Assembly: GCF_036983985.1 (NCBI RefSeq)
Contig: NZ_JALAHQ010000002.1
Span: 310,001 to 374,000, forward strand
Length of the DNA: 64,000 bases
From: Alishewanella metallidurans
Lineage (GTDB): Bacteria > Pseudomonadota > Gammaproteobacteria > Enterobacterales > Alteromonadaceae
Direction: 5' to 3'
A program made the translations under genes and the position numbers. The notes below the pieces were generated by a model. It ran no database searches. It had not been told where the DNA came from and saw only the letters and a program-made list of their open reading frames with translations. Positions 52,764 to 63,009 of the stretch are shown here, piece by piece. How positions within the stretch are numbered: the stretch's first letter is position 1; every line of letters begins with the position of its first letter.

Positions 52764-53747
52764 ATGTACGAGAAGTACTACGGACTAAAGGACCGGCCAT
52801 TTCAGCTCACTCCGCACCCTAATTGGTTTTATGCTAGTAAGTTGCATAAACGTGCGCTCGCCTACCTGCAGTACGGTTTATCGCAAGGTGAAGGTTTTAT
52901 CGTTATTACCGGCGATGTAGGCACCGGTAAAACTACCATTGCTAACCAATTAGTCAGTCAGCTAAATCAAGATGAGATAATAGCCAAGCAAATTGTAACC
53001 TCAAAGTTAGAACCCGATGATCTGATTAGAATGATTGCATCCAGTTTTAATCTAGCTGTAACCGAGCACACCAAAGCAAATTACTTAGACGCGATATACA
53101 ATTATCTAAAGCGCTTACACTCGCAACACCGACGCGCGCTGCTACTGGTAGATGAAGCTCAGAATCTACCTTTAGACTCTATTGAGGAGCTGCGCATGCT
53201 GTCTAACTTTCAATTTAACGGCAAACCGTTACTACAAAGTTTTCTATTAGGCCAAAATGAGTTAAATGCTGTTATCCAGGCTCCTAATATGGAACAATTT
53301 AGACAACGTATTATTGCTTCATCAAATTTATCAGCGTTACAAGCAGATGATACTAAAGCCTATATAGAGTATCGCTTAGTTCAAGCGGGCGGCGACAGTT
53401 CTATAATCCAAGAAAATTGCTACCCGTTAATTCACCAGCAAAGCCGGGGTATTCCAAGAAAAATTCACACCTTAATGGACCGAGTATTACTATATGGTTA
53501 CTTAGAAGATAAACGTCAATTAACGATGAGTGATGTGCAGTTAGTTATAGATGAAATAAACCAAGAAGTTGCCAACCTAAGTCCCAATGTCAAACCGGTT
53601 GAACAGCACGTAGATCACTATCAAAATAGTATTTCTGCTGATTTAAACAAAGCAATTGAAGATAAATTGAAATTGTTAAAAGAGATGGATGAACTACTGA
53701 ATAAACAATATAAGGCATTACAACAGCCTGATAATAAACATCAATAA
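52764..53747 (+). CDS. ExeA-like ATPase, XrtA/PEP-CTERM-associated
   Basis: A 327-residue AAA+ ATPase with Walker A GDVGTGKTT (50-58) and Walker B LLLVDEAQN (about 126-134); N-terminus MYEKYYGLKDRPFQLTP is typical of the ATPase found in exosortase A EPS loci (TIGR03015-like) and of ExeA. A lysine-rich helical tail follows. It lies convergent to the outer-membrane gene of the EPS cluster. Confidence 0.88.
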   Translation: MYEKYYGLKDRPFQLTPHPNWFYASKLHKRALAYLQYGLSQGEGFIVITGDVGTGKTTIANQLVSQLNQDEIIAKQIVTSKLEPDDLIRMIASSFNLAVTEHTKANYLDAIYNYLKRLHSQHRRALLLVDEAQNLPLDSIEELRMLSNFQFNGKPLLQSFLLGQNELNAVIQAPNMEQFRQRIIASSNLSALQADDTKAYIEYRLVQAGGDSSIIQENCYPLIHQQSRGIPRKIHTLMDRVLLYGYLEDKRQLTMSDVQLVIDEINQEVANLSPNVKPVEQHVDHYQNSISADLNKAIEDKLKLLKEMDELLNKQYKALQQPDNKHQ

Positions 53748-53757
53748 TCAGGCTGTT
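53722..53757. terminator. Shared hairpin at the ATPase/outer-membrane gene junction
   Basis: An 11-bp stem (AACAGCCTGAT/ATCAGGCTGTT) with a 14-base loop overlaps the ATPase stop codon; no long T-run. Confidence 0.5.
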
Positions 53758-53774
53758 AACTATTTACTACTTAC

Positions 53775-55379
53775 TTAAAAACGATAGGCGTAACTTAACC
53801 AAACTCGGTTTTCTTGCATATCAAACTGTGTTTGATTAGAGTTACGCTCTACTCTCCTGATATTAACAGCTAAATCAGAACGCTCATTCAGCTCAACCTT
53901 AACTCCTGCCTTTAACTGCATGTTTTTATCTGTTCGTTGCTCTACAGAGTACTCAAGCTCATACCAGTTAATTTCTGAGGTTAATGTCATCAGAGGCGAT
54001 AAACGCCACTTAGCATTAAGTGACATCGCTCTTGTTCGATTTAACCTATCACTTTCAACATATATATCCTCGGTCCGTGTTACATTTAAACCTAAGGTTA
54101 AACGACTTTTATCGTAAGCTAAATTTAACGAGCCGCCTTTACGCAACACCACGTTCTCGGTAATTTCGATATCGGCAACAACAAAGTTTTTCAACGACTC
54201 TCCTGCTGCTAGCTGATAGTTTGCTGACGGTGGCACAAAACAATCGCCGATGTTGGTAAAACTACCAGGACAAACGAAGAAGCCTAAATCAACCAGTTCT
54301 TGCTCTAGACCATTATTTACGGTGACGCGCTCGTTATAGGTTAATCTAGCCGATAAATGTTGCAGTCTATAGTTGCCTGAAACTTCAACTGAACGGCCGT
54401 AATAGCGTCGATCTAGTGTCACCTGTAATGATGAACGGCGCGTTGGAGCCAACAACATATCAAATGCCCAGTAACCATCACTAGTTTCTTCAAGTTGCTG
54501 TTGGGTATAGCGGTTATAAGTGGCGTTAACATACGACACATTACCAAACCTATACTCAAGCCCGGTGCCTATAGAACGAAATTCATTGGTATAACTTGTT
54601 AAATCGTTGGTTTCATACCTTGCTCGATTTACCCATGAAACACTGCGATGTAGAGGGAGGCCCACACTAACATCAGCATTTTTCGAGGTCAAATTACTAC
54701 CAATATCTCTTTCGTTTTGTGAATACGAGCTATTAAGTTGCCAGTAAAATTCGTTACCACGTCGTTGCTTGCCAACAGAGAGCCCTGCCGCATAAAACTC
54801 ATTATTAAAGTTACCTAGATCATCACTATTTTCTGGGCTATCAGATTTAATTTGTCGCGCGGTTAGATTCAACGATGTTTGGATTTTATTATGCGCCGCT
54901 GAGCGCAATAGCAGCGACGTACCGAGACTACTGGTTTTACTTAAGTCGGCATAGCCGGTTATTTCATCAGAAAAAATACCACGTTGAGAATTCCTTACGC
55001 GATAATCTTTATTTGCACTGACACTCCAAACTAATCGTTTATCCCAAGCGGATAAACGATTATCAAAATTTATATAATCGAGAGATTTGTCAGTGCGTTG
55101 CTTATCATCGTAAAATATATTTTTTTGCTGCCAACCGAAAATAGATACTAAGTTTTTGCTATCGTAAAGTAGCGCAATATCAGGCGTTAATACCGCTGCC
55201 GCGCCCTTATCCCAAGCATCGTTAGACTCTTTTTTTAACTGGTAAGCATAAGTATCAAGCAGCAAGCTTGGTTTTAACTGCCAATCACCGGCGGCAGCAC
55301 TAGCGCTTACCAGGCCGAACGTTATCAATAAAGATAACGTCGATATCCGATATTTAGGCACCACCATAATAGTACCCAT
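53775..55379 (-). CDS. Outer-membrane beta-barrel, XrtA/PEP-CTERM-associated
   Basis: A protein of about 534 residues with a signal peptide (ending near SASAAAGDW) and alternating-polarity beta-strands to a C-terminal YAYRF, as in outer-membrane barrels. The repeated aromatic-rich strands and its place in the locus fit the TIGR03016-type barrel of EPS export. The start is uncertain; 55379 has GGAG nine bases upstream. It overlaps the tyrosine-kinase gene by 26 bases. Confidence 0.85.
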   Translation of the reverse strand: MGTIMVVPKYRISTLSLLITFGLVSASAAAGDWQLKPSLLLDTYAYQLKKESNDAWDKGAAAVLTPDIALLYDSKNLVSIFGWQQKNIFYDDKQRTDKSLDYINFDNRLSAWDKRLVWSVSANKDYRVRNSQRGIFSDEITGYADLSKTSSLGTSLLLRSAAHNKIQTSLNLTARQIKSDSPENSDDLGNFNNEFYAAGLSVGKQRRGNEFYWQLNSSYSQNERDIGSNLTSKNADVSVGLPLHRSVSWVNRARYETNDLTSYTNEFRSIGTGLEYRFGNVSYVNATYNRYTQQQLEETSDGYWAFDMLLAPTRRSSLQVTLDRRYYGRSVEVSGNYRLQHLSARLTYNERVTVNNGLEQELVDLGFFVCPGSFTNIGDCFVPPSANYQLAAGESLKNFVVADIEITENVVLRKGGSLNLAYDKSRLTLGLNVTRTEDIYVESDRLNRTRAMSLNAKWRLSPLMTLTSEINWYELEYSVEQRTDKNMQLKAGVKVELNERSDLAVNIRRVERNSNQTQFDMQENRVWLSYAYRF

Positions 55380-56256
55380 ATCCATAGTCTCCTGCTTGAG
55401 CACGATGAGCCTTGTTAATCACAAAACCTACAGCTATTTCAGGTGGGATTAGCGCTATTGATTGTTCAATTTCAGATAATTTAGATTTATTTTCTTCAAC
55501 CACAATAATAGCTTGCCCACACATGGTGGCGACTACTGCCGTTTCATTGACGCCAAGAAGTGGTGGTGCATCAAATATTACTATTCGATCTTTATAACGC
55601 GTAGCAAACTCATTAGCTAATTCAGCCATTTTTTGGCTTGCTAACAGCTCTGTTGATAAGTGATGAGCCCTACCCGCCGATATTATTTTTAAACGCTCAA
55701 CGTTTGTAGATAAAATAATGTCCTGCACATCTATGTTGTCTGATGACAAATAATCTGTAAGGCCAAGGTTGCTCTCAAAACCTAATGTTTTAGACACCTG
55801 AGGTCTTAACACGTCAGCATCAACTAGCAGTACCGTTTTGTCTTGTTCAAGCGCAATACTCAACGCAAGATTAATCGAAGTAAAGGTTTTCCCTTCACCC
55901 GGCCTTGAGCTACTGACTAAGATTAAATTAGGGTGTTTCAGTGAGCGGCTTATCGGGCCAAACGCATTACTGATCAACTTACGTTTGATAACACTAAATT
56001 CTTCATTGATTACCCGACGTTTCGCTGATAAAGACACAAAATGGCGCTGTTCTAAATCGGCTAAATCTAACTCGATGCAAGTAGAATGTGTGCTTGTGGG
56101 TTCGACAGCACCCTGTGTCGCAGAACTAGTATGCTTTTTATAGTCTGCATGTAATGGCGGCTCTATGCTTTCAGCGCTCACTACTTTTTTAAGTGGTGTT
56201 GTCGACGAGTCTTTGTTTAATAGCTGCTTATCTACTGCTTTTTCTATAATGCTCAC
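55354..56256 (-). CDS. BY-kinase (tyrosine autokinase), EPS-associated
   Basis: A 300-residue bacterial tyrosine kinase cytoplasmic domain with Walker A SSRPGEGKT (about 116-124), A' LLVDAD (143-148) and Walker B VIFDAPP (226-232), ending in a tyrosine cluster GYGYYYGG, the autophosphorylation tail. It regulates chain length through the neighbouring Wzz-like protein, overlapping its gene by four bases. Confidence 0.92.
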   Translation of the reverse strand: MSIIEKAVDKQLLNKDSSTTPLKKVVSAESIEPPLHADYKKHTSSATQGAVEPTSTHSTCIELDLADLEQRHFVSLSAKRRVINEEFSVIKRKLISNAFGPISRSLKHPNLILVSSSRPGEGKTFTSINLALSIALEQDKTVLLVDADVLRPQVSKTLGFESNLGLTDYLSSDNIDVQDIILSTNVERLKIISAGRAHHLSTELLASQKMAELANEFATRYKDRIVIFDAPPLLGVNETAVVATMCGQAIIVVEENKSKLSEIEQSIALIPPEIAVGFVINKAHRAQAGDYGYGYYYGGA

Positions 56257-57818
56257 TTAAAGACCCTCGATATGGTTTCTGCTGTACCACCAAAAAATAA
56301 CTCGCTGACCATTATCATTGCGTAGATTGCAACTAAGGTTCCCGTTAGCAACATAAAATAGATAAAGTGCACGCGCATATTGCGAACTAACTGTGGCTTA
56401 TTGGTATGTGAAACAAAACCGAATACTGGAATTTCTGATATCGTTTTCAACTGTGAAACAGAGATTAACGTGGGCGAAATTTGGCTACGGATAAAAGCTA
56501 CCATAATACCTAAACCACAACCTATTAATAACACTAAGCTATACAGCATTAAGCGTTTAGGTCCTGATGGTGCAATAGGTACACGTGGCGGGTCTATCAC
56601 CCTAAATTGTACATCCTGCTCTGACACATCCGCTTTTCTTGCTAACTCAGCAGCTTCTCTGCGCGTGAGTAATGCTTCATACTGCGCCCTATTTATCTCG
56701 TAATCTCGATTTAAACCCGTAAACTCAGCCTCAATTTGCGGTATTTGGCTAAGCTTACTTTCAAATTCCGCGACCTTTTGCGTATAAGCATCAACTTTAA
56801 CTTTCGCCGAAGCGGCTTGCGATTCCAACGCCGAAATATTCAACTTAAGTTGTTGTACGTACTCGTTAGCAGTACCAATATTTTGCTCACCTGCTGCAAG
56901 TTCCGCTAACATGTCTGCGCGTTGTTGCTTTAAAAAGCCCAGTAGTCTTTTACTTTCAACTACATCAGGGTGATTTTCGGTAAACTTAATAAGTAAGTTA
57001 TCTAAGCTGGTATTGAGCGCGGCGATGCGTTCGTCAAATGGCGTAACAAAATCAATTGGAACGGCATTATTACCGTTCTTAGAGGCAGGGTCTAACCGAG
57101 TACGAGCTAGCTGCAACTGAGTTTCTAACTGTTTTAACTCTAAGGTTGCCGCTTCTAAATTTTGCTTTTCAACACCTAACCGAACGTAGTAATTGCTTTC
57201 AGCACTCGGCATCATAAACATCTTATTCTTCTTGAATTCGGATAGTTTACGCTCTGCTTCAATTAAACGTGTTTCATACTCAGCAATTTGCTCGCTTAAA
57301 AACTTTTCCGCGCCTTTAGAATCGGCTCTTGACGTACCTAAACGGTTCTCAACAAAGGTATTTAACGTCGCTTGCACTACTTTTAATGCGAGCTGAGGTG
57401 AACGGTTGTGATAACTAATAACATAAATATTTTCGCGACCAGATGACGAAATTTTAATGTTTTCGGTTAACGTATCGATCAGTTTTTCATATTGCTTATC
57501 GTTCACCGCTTCAATATCTAAATCGGTTTCTCGAGCAATTTTCTTTAAATTAGGTCGGCTCAGTAACGTTCTGGCTAGAAGTTTAATTTCTTGATCGGGA
57601 TTGTTTCTGATCGCAATCCCTTTAAGAAGGGGTTCCAGCATAGTTTGTGTTTCTACATACAACTTTGACTCAGCTTGATAAACAGGCGGAAGCTGATGCA
57701 CGATATACCAACCTAAAATACACGCTAGCCATGCCGTTATTAATGCATAGCGTCGATGTATCCATATACCACGAATATAGGTTGTAACTTGCTCAATGGC
57801 TTCGTTGAGTTGTCTCAT
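56253..57818 (-). CDS. Polysaccharide chain-length determinant (Wzz/GNVR), EPS-associated
   Basis: A 521-residue inner-membrane protein with TM1 (about residues 24-41), a large coiled-coil periplasmic portion (about 160-390) and TM2/TM3 (about 425-445 and 490-508). It forms the co-polymerase with the tyrosine kinase. It begins 38 bases after the export lipoprotein gene. Confidence 0.9.
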   Translation of the reverse strand: MRQLNEAIEQVTTYIRGIWIHRRYALITAWLACILGWYIVHQLPPVYQAESKLYVETQTMLEPLLKGIAIRNNPDQEIKLLARTLLSRPNLKKIARETDLDIEAVNDKQYEKLIDTLTENIKISSSGRENIYVISYHNRSPQLALKVVQATLNTFVENRLGTSRADSKGAEKFLSEQIAEYETRLIEAERKLSEFKKNKMFMMPSAESNYYVRLGVEKQNLEAATLELKQLETQLQLARTRLDPASKNGNNAVPIDFVTPFDERIAALNTSLDNLLIKFTENHPDVVESKRLLGFLKQQRADMLAELAAGEQNIGTANEYVQQLKLNISALESQAASAKVKVDAYTQKVAEFESKLSQIPQIEAEFTGLNRDYEINRAQYEALLTRREAAELARKADVSEQDVQFRVIDPPRVPIAPSGPKRLMLYSLVLLIGCGLGIMVAFIRSQISPTLISVSQLKTISEIPVFGFVSHTNKPQLVRNMRVHFIYFMLLTGTLVAIYAMIMVSELFFGGTAETISRVFK

Positions 57819-57856
57819 TTGTCACTCCATGACGGTACTACTAAATTTGCAATTAT

Positions 57857-58486
57857 TTAAAACCAAGCTTCAGGAATAATAACGACATCACCAGGTAAAA
57901 TATCAACGTTGGCGCCAATGTTACCATCTCGAATCAGATCATCTAGTCGCAGATTATAAGTCAGTTGAGTTCCATTTGATACACGCACTAGTTTTGCCGA
58001 ATTACCATCAGCAAACTCAGTTAGACCACCTACGGCAATCATTAAATCTAATAACGTCATATATTCTCTATAACTAATCGCCTGTGGATTAGCTGCAGCG
58101 CCTATTACCCGAATTTGCTCACTGTAAGGGCCAACAAAACTATTCACCGATACGGTTACTACGGGATCGCGAATATATTTACTTAATATGTTTTCCATTT
58201 CACGCGCTAGTTGCGTTGGCGTTTTCCCACTTACTGGCACATCCTCTACTAACGAGGTAGAAATTTTACCATCTGGGCGTACAATAAAGCTTCCAGATAG
58301 CTCAGGATTACGCCAAACAAAAATACTAACATTGTCATTTGGGCCTATAAGATACTGGTAATTATTGACTGAGGTAGTCAAAGAACTCTGCACTGTGGCT
58401 TTGGGCAGGTAAACCGCACTACAACCGGCCAACAATACAAATAAAAACAGCACTACGCCATTTTTGGTTAATTTTGCTAATTCCAT
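57857..58486 (-). CDS. Polysaccharide export lipoprotein (Wza-like)
   Basis: A 209-residue outer-membrane protein with a lipobox LLAGC (about residue 22), a Poly_export domain (YLIGPNDNVSIFVWRNPELS) and a SLBB-like region (VRVIGAAANPQAISY). ATG 58486 is preferred over 58498, since the AAGGA site abuts the earlier one. It is the first gene of the minus-strand EPS export operon. Confidence 0.9.
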   Translation of the reverse strand: MELAKLTKNGVVLFLFVLLAGCSAVYLPKATVQSSLTTSVNNYQYLIGPNDNVSIFVWRNPELSGSFIVRPDGKISTSLVEDVPVSGKTPTQLAREMENILSKYIRDPVVTVSVNSFVGPYSEQIRVIGAAANPQAISYREYMTLLDLMIAVGGLTEFADGNSAKLVRVSNGTQLTYNLRLDDLIRDGNIGANVDILPGDVVIIPEAWF

Positions 58487-58575
58487 AATAATGCTCATCC
58501 TTTTGCAAACGCATTCTGGTCTAACGCATATATTCGCGCTTTTACGGTGTAGATTGCAAATTAATTTTACATTTC

Positions 58576-58627
58576 GTTCTACAAAAGTTACATAAACTAG
58601 GTTAAGCTATATACAGATGGGTAGAAC
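58576..58627. promoter_or_regulatory. Inverted repeats in the divergent EPS promoter region
   Basis: GTTCTAC (58576-58582) and GTAGAAC (58621-58627) form a perfect 7-bp inverted pair; extended copies TTYGTTCTAC differ at one base. It lies between the two divergent EPS units, suited to a shared operator. Confidence 0.4.
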
Positions 58628-58676
58628 AAACTATGTAATAGCCTAATTGCAATGGATGCACAAGGATGTGGTCAAA

Positions 58677-60083
58677 ATGAATGCTAGTCGCTATGGAAGG
58701 AAGTCTATTGCTGACAAACTTTTTTTATTGGGTGAGCTGTCCCTGCTCTGCCTATCTAGCTGGTTAGCTAGCACTTTAACTAACATCAACAATACCGCCG
58801 TTCCGCTCGAAATTCGCTTACTAAACGTTGTTATTTTTGCTGCAGCAGTAATGTTGTGCGCGTTGTCTGTTGGCTTATATGACCACAAACTCCGTGAAGG
58901 CAGCAAAGGTATTGTGAAAAGAGTAGTTATCACGCTAGTGTTTAGCGCAATTCTACTTGAGCTAATTATATTTCAGTTATTTTCGTCAATTCATATCAGT
59001 AGCTTGTATCTACTTTGGGCATCACTGTTTGCTGCAGCATCAATATCAGGGTTTAGAGCACTCTGCCATTACCAAGATATTAATCGTTTGAGCCGACGCA
59101 GAGTATTGATATTAGGTGCAGGTGAACGCGCATCCATTATTGAGCGCAGAATGCGGCGTAACGTTGACCGCCGCGATTTCGAAATCATGGGTTATGTTCG
59201 TATCGAAGGTGATAAAGATGCGGCCATACTGCCACACCGTCAGCTGAATGTTGACTACACTAATGACTTATTTAAATTCGTTATGGATAACGAAGTAGAC
59301 CAGCTTGTTATTGCCTGTGACGAACGTAGAAACAAATTACCAATCGAAGATTTGTTTAAGTGTAAAACCCGTGGCGTTGACATTATTGAAATATTAGATT
59401 TCATTGAGAACGAAACTGGGCAAATTGCAGTTAACCTAATTTACCCAAGCTGGGTTATTCATTCTAATGGCTTAATGCTTAATAACGGTTTTAAAACCAG
59501 CTTAGGTTATGTGCTAAACGTAGTGTTAGCGATACTTCTATTAGCCGTAACTTGGCCGCTTATGCTGTTAACCGCATTATTAATTTATCTTGAAGATGGC
59601 CGCAAAACTGGCGCGTCGGTGTTCTATAAGCAGTTACGGGTTGGTATTGACGGTACTCCATTTTACATTCTGAAGTTTCGCAGTATGAAACCCGATGCAG
59701 AGAAAAATGGCGCGCAGTGGGCATCCACAAATGATAACCGCGTAACTCGTGTTGGACAGTTTATTCGTAAATACCGCATTGATGAACTACCGCAGTTACT
59801 TAACGTGCTAAAAGGTGAAATGGGTTTTGTTGGTCCGCGCCCTGAGCGGCCTGAATTTGTAGTGCAGCTAGCTAAAGACATTCCCTACTACAATAATCGC
59901 CATAACGTGAAGCCTGGTTTAACAGGTTGGGCACAGCTTAAATACCCTTATGGTGCGACGGCTGAAGATGCACAAGAAAAACTTAAATTTGATTTGTACT
60001 ATATTAAGCATCGCAGTTTGACGCTAGATTTAGTTATCTTGATTAGAACCGTTGAAATTGTATTGTTTGGTCGAGGCCGTTAA
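58677..60083 (+). CDS. Undecaprenyl-phosphate sugar transferase (EPS initiating)
   Basis: A 468-residue polyprenyl-phosphate sugar phosphotransferase with several N-terminal transmembrane helices, a CoA-binding-like domain (RVLILGAGERAS), another helix (about residues 283-305) and a bacterial sugar transferase domain with FRSMKPDAE, RKYRIDELPQLLNVLKGEM and GPRPERPEFV. It initiates repeat-unit assembly on undecaprenyl phosphate. The start at 58677 follows AAGGA by ten bases. It resembles the exosortase A type (TIGR03013). Confidence 0.92.
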   Translation: MNASRYGRKSIADKLFLLGELSLLCLSSWLASTLTNINNTAVPLEIRLLNVVIFAAAVMLCALSVGLYDHKLREGSKGIVKRVVITLVFSAILLELIIFQLFSSIHISSLYLLWASLFAAASISGFRALCHYQDINRLSRRRVLILGAGERASIIERRMRRNVDRRDFEIMGYVRIEGDKDAAILPHRQLNVDYTNDLFKFVMDNEVDQLVIACDERRNKLPIEDLFKCKTRGVDIIEILDFIENETGQIAVNLIYPSWVIHSNGLMLNNGFKTSLGYVLNVVLAILLLAVTWPLMLLTALLIYLEDGRKTGASVFYKQLRVGIDGTPFYILKFRSMKPDAEKNGAQWASTNDNRVTRVGQFIRKYRIDELPQLLNVLKGEMGFVGPRPERPEFVVQLAKDIPYYNNRHNVKPGLTGWAQLKYPYGATAEDAQEKLKFDLYYIKHRSLTLDLVILIRTVEIVLFGRGR

Positions 60084-60201
60084 GCGACCGTTATTGGCAA
60101 CTTGAACGCTGTCGCTATCTGCAGCGTTTACTAGTTTTCTTATTCAACTTGCTATCAAGCATCCCGCTTTACTTAGCCCATAATAGGCGCTCTTAATCAG
60201 A

Positions 60202-61644
60202 ATGACAGAAAATAATGCGCTAAAAACCAAGGTGCTGCACTCATTAAAATGGGTTGCACTAGGGCGAGCAACGACACAAACTTTACGTTGGATCTTAACA
60301 TTTTGGGTTATCCGGATTTTAACACCTGAAGACTACGGTATTGTGGCAATTGCTGACATCTTGTTCAGCCTGTTAATGACGATTGCCTCAACCATTGCCA
60401 TAAGTCCTCTGATACAAGCGCGGAATTTAGAGCAAAAAGCCATATCTTCGTACTTTGGCATTACGCTCTGTATCTATTCACTTTTATTCTGTGGTCAATA
60501 TTTATTAGCCGACACCATCGCTAATTTGTATAACAATGCGTTCGTTGCTGATGTATTAAAAGTTAATGCGTGGTGTTTTCTATTATTAGCTCTTGAAACT
60601 GTGCCGACAGCACTACTTCGCAGGGCGATGGCCTTTAAAAAGTTAGCGCTGATTTCTGCAGTATCTAACATTGTTGCCGCAATAAGCACCCTACTACTGG
60701 CAATTTATGGTTACGGTTTTTGGGCGCTAGTCTATGGTGAAATTATTGCTATAGCGCTTAGAGTAGCCATGGTACTGATTTACCATCCCGCGCCGTGCTT
60801 GCCTACATTTCGCATTAAAGACAGCCTACCGTTAATTCGCTTTGGTGGTTTAATGTCGGTCTTCACATTAATTTGGTATGTATTTATTCATCTTGACGTT
60901 ACCATCGGTGGCCTACTGCTTACCACAGCAGAAATTGGTATTTTCACTGTCGCATTAAACTTTGCATTAATGCCACAGAAAAAGATTTTGCCGTTAATCA
61001 AAGAAATATCTTTCCCAGCATTCTCTCAGCTACAAGATCAACCAGAAAAAATCACTCATTTTATTGTCAAAGCACAGCGTTTAGGCCTTATTTTTACACT
61101 ACCCATTTTCTGGGGCTTAGCCTCGGTTTGTGATTACCTGTTGCCATCAATTATTGGCGTAAAGTGGAGCGCCGCTATTTTACCAACAACGTTGGTTTTA
61201 ATACTGATGCCGCTGCGTTTTAGCGAGGAATTATTTCAGCCCGCAGCTAAAGCATTGGGATATATAAAATATCTTATTATAAACACCCTCTATATGGCGG
61301 CATTTGTGTCAGTAGCGCTTTTTGCCTTAAGTAAGTTTGGTGCTACGGGTCTAGCCTTAGCTTGGCTTGTAGGTTTTCCGTTAGCCTATGCCATAGTGCT
61401 ATATCGTTACAGTAAGCTGTTTAACTTTTCGATGTTGATATTTCTCAAAAGTATCAGCAAAATCATGTTTTGTGGCGTAATTATGGTTGCGATAGTCTGG
61501 TCACTAAAACTCTATTTAACCGAGGTTAACGTAACAAACCTACTATTATTGATTGCTGCTGGCACACTAAGCTATGCGTTAGGCCTGCTGCTGTTAGAGC
61601 GCCGTACAATACGGGAACTGCAGCAAGCCATATCATCACGCTAG
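60202..61644 (+). CDS. Wzx-type polysaccharide flippase
   Basis: A 480-residue, about 12-14-helix MOP-superfamily exporter. The N-terminus (LKWVALGRATTQTLRWILTF, then TPEDYGIVAIADIL) is typical of lipopolysaccharide or EPS flippases. It carries undecaprenyl-linked repeat units across the inner membrane. Its stop codon abuts that of the convergent ligase gene. Confidence 0.9.
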   Translation: MTENNALKTKVLHSLKWVALGRATTQTLRWILTFWVIRILTPEDYGIVAIADILFSLLMTIASTIAISPLIQARNLEQKAISSYFGITLCIYSLLFCGQYLLADTIANLYNNAFVADVLKVNAWCFLLLALETVPTALLRRAMAFKKLALISAVSNIVAAISTLLLAIYGYGFWALVYGEIIAIALRVAMVLIYHPAPCLPTFRIKDSLPLIRFGGLMSVFTLIWYVFIHLDVTIGGLLLTTAEIGIFTVALNFALMPQKKILPLIKEISFPAFSQLQDQPEKITHFIVKAQRLGLIFTLPIFWGLASVCDYLLPSIIGVKWSAAILPTTLVLILMPLRFSEELFQPAAKALGYIKYLIINTLYMAAFVSVALFALSKFGATGLALAWLVGFPLAYAIVLYRYSKLFNFSMLIFLKSISKIMFCGVIMVAIVWSLKLYLTEVNVTNLLLLIAAGTLSYALGLLLLERRTIRELQQAISSR

Positions 61645-63009
61645 TTATAGCAAAACTTTAATAATGATAAAAAATGCAAACACACTCAATATCGTAAACC
61701 AAAAAATACGTACCATAATATGCTTAAGAGATGGTAACGATGACAAACCATTATGCTTTGCCGCTTGAAAGTACTGAGCAATAGCTATTCCGGCAAATAC
61801 GTAGGCCACTAAGGCGTAAGTTCGACTAAGAAAAAATGCAGCGGCGGCAAAGCCAACCATAGAATAAAACAGACAATCGCTAAGCCATTTCTGATTTTTA
61901 ATTTGCTCATACTCTTTAGTAAAGGCAACTTGCTCGCGATACGACGCAAAATTTTCAGGTATCGTCGGTAAGGTAATTACGTTAATTTTTCGCTGTGGAT
62001 ATACCATATATAACGTTAGTAGTAAGAACATCATCCATAAACAGTAACCACTAATGCCTAACTCAGCTAAAGCTAATACGTATGAGTTATGCGCAGTAAT
62101 ATTGTGATGCTCGATAAAATTACCCTGGCCGACACCTAATAGTGGTTTCCATAAAAATAGTTGCATACCTTCATACCAAGAATCGACTCGACCTGCAGCA
62201 GACTCCTCGTCTACATCAATAGAGCGGAACTTCATAAAGATAAATATCAGTGCCGGTGATAATAACACCGCACTTAAAATCGTTTTAAACTTACCCCAAT
62301 TTAAATAACTAAATAAACCGGCCATCGCGACAATTGACAGCAAGGCGCCACGGGAGTTAGTTAAATAAACACCATATAAAATATATGCTGCACAAAAGCC
62401 AGCTATACACTTTGTTAGCACGCCACCGCGTATAAAGAATAGAAAGACAAAAGGTAAGGTCATAACAAAAAACATACCTAAGTCATTTGGATCGTTAAAA
62501 AAACCAACATAGGTAATACGATCTAGCCAAGACAACGCACTGCCCGACCAGCCTATACCAACAGGGCTATTTTTTTGTGAAATACCGTTATTAACCATTA
62601 CCATAGCCGCAGCAATAGCTATTAACATTAAAATTCTGGTACGAGCAACGGTGGTGGTTAAACCGCTAAAAATAATGATCGGTAACACACCTGAAATAAT
62701 AAAATTATTAGCGCTGTTAATACCTCCGGTGAGCCAGCCATTGCTTATACCCGACAAAAACATAACCGGCACTAGTAAAATACAGCAGATTACTTGCGGC
62801 GGTAATTTTTTATCTTTTTGTAAAACAAGATAACTTGCAAATGCGAGTAATAGCGCCAAGCGGATAATGGGTAAATCTTTAAATTGTTCTAGCCATTCTT
62901 GAGGACGCACCAAGATAAGCAACATATAAATACAGAGAAATAGAAAAGGTAATAAGGCGTCGGTCAGTTTCGGTGCCACTAAGCGACTATTGTTAGGTAC
63001 ATCTATCAT
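61645..63009 (-). CDS. O-antigen ligase/polymerase-family protein
   Basis: A 454-residue integral membrane protein with at least ten helices and the Wzy_C-type motif NSRGALLSI (about residue 220) plus a periplasmic loop with HNITAHNSYV. It would polymerise or ligate EPS repeat units. It overlaps the acetyltransferase gene by four bases. Confidence 0.88.
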   Translation of the reverse strand: MIDVPNNSRLVAPKLTDALLPFLFLCIYMLLILVRPQEWLEQFKDLPIIRLALLLAFASYLVLQKDKKLPPQVICCILLVPVMFLSGISNGWLTGGINSANNFIISGVLPIIIFSGLTTTVARTRILMLIAIAAAMVMVNNGISQKNSPVGIGWSGSALSWLDRITYVGFFNDPNDLGMFFVMTLPFVFLFFIRGGVLTKCIAGFCAAYILYGVYLTNSRGALLSIVAMAGLFSYLNWGKFKTILSAVLLSPALIFIFMKFRSIDVDEESAAGRVDSWYEGMQLFLWKPLLGVGQGNFIEHHNITAHNSYVLALAELGISGYCLWMMFLLLTLYMVYPQRKINVITLPTIPENFASYREQVAFTKEYEQIKNQKWLSDCLFYSMVGFAAAAFFLSRTYALVAYVFAGIAIAQYFQAAKHNGLSSLPSLKHIMVRIFWFTILSVFAFFIIIKVLL

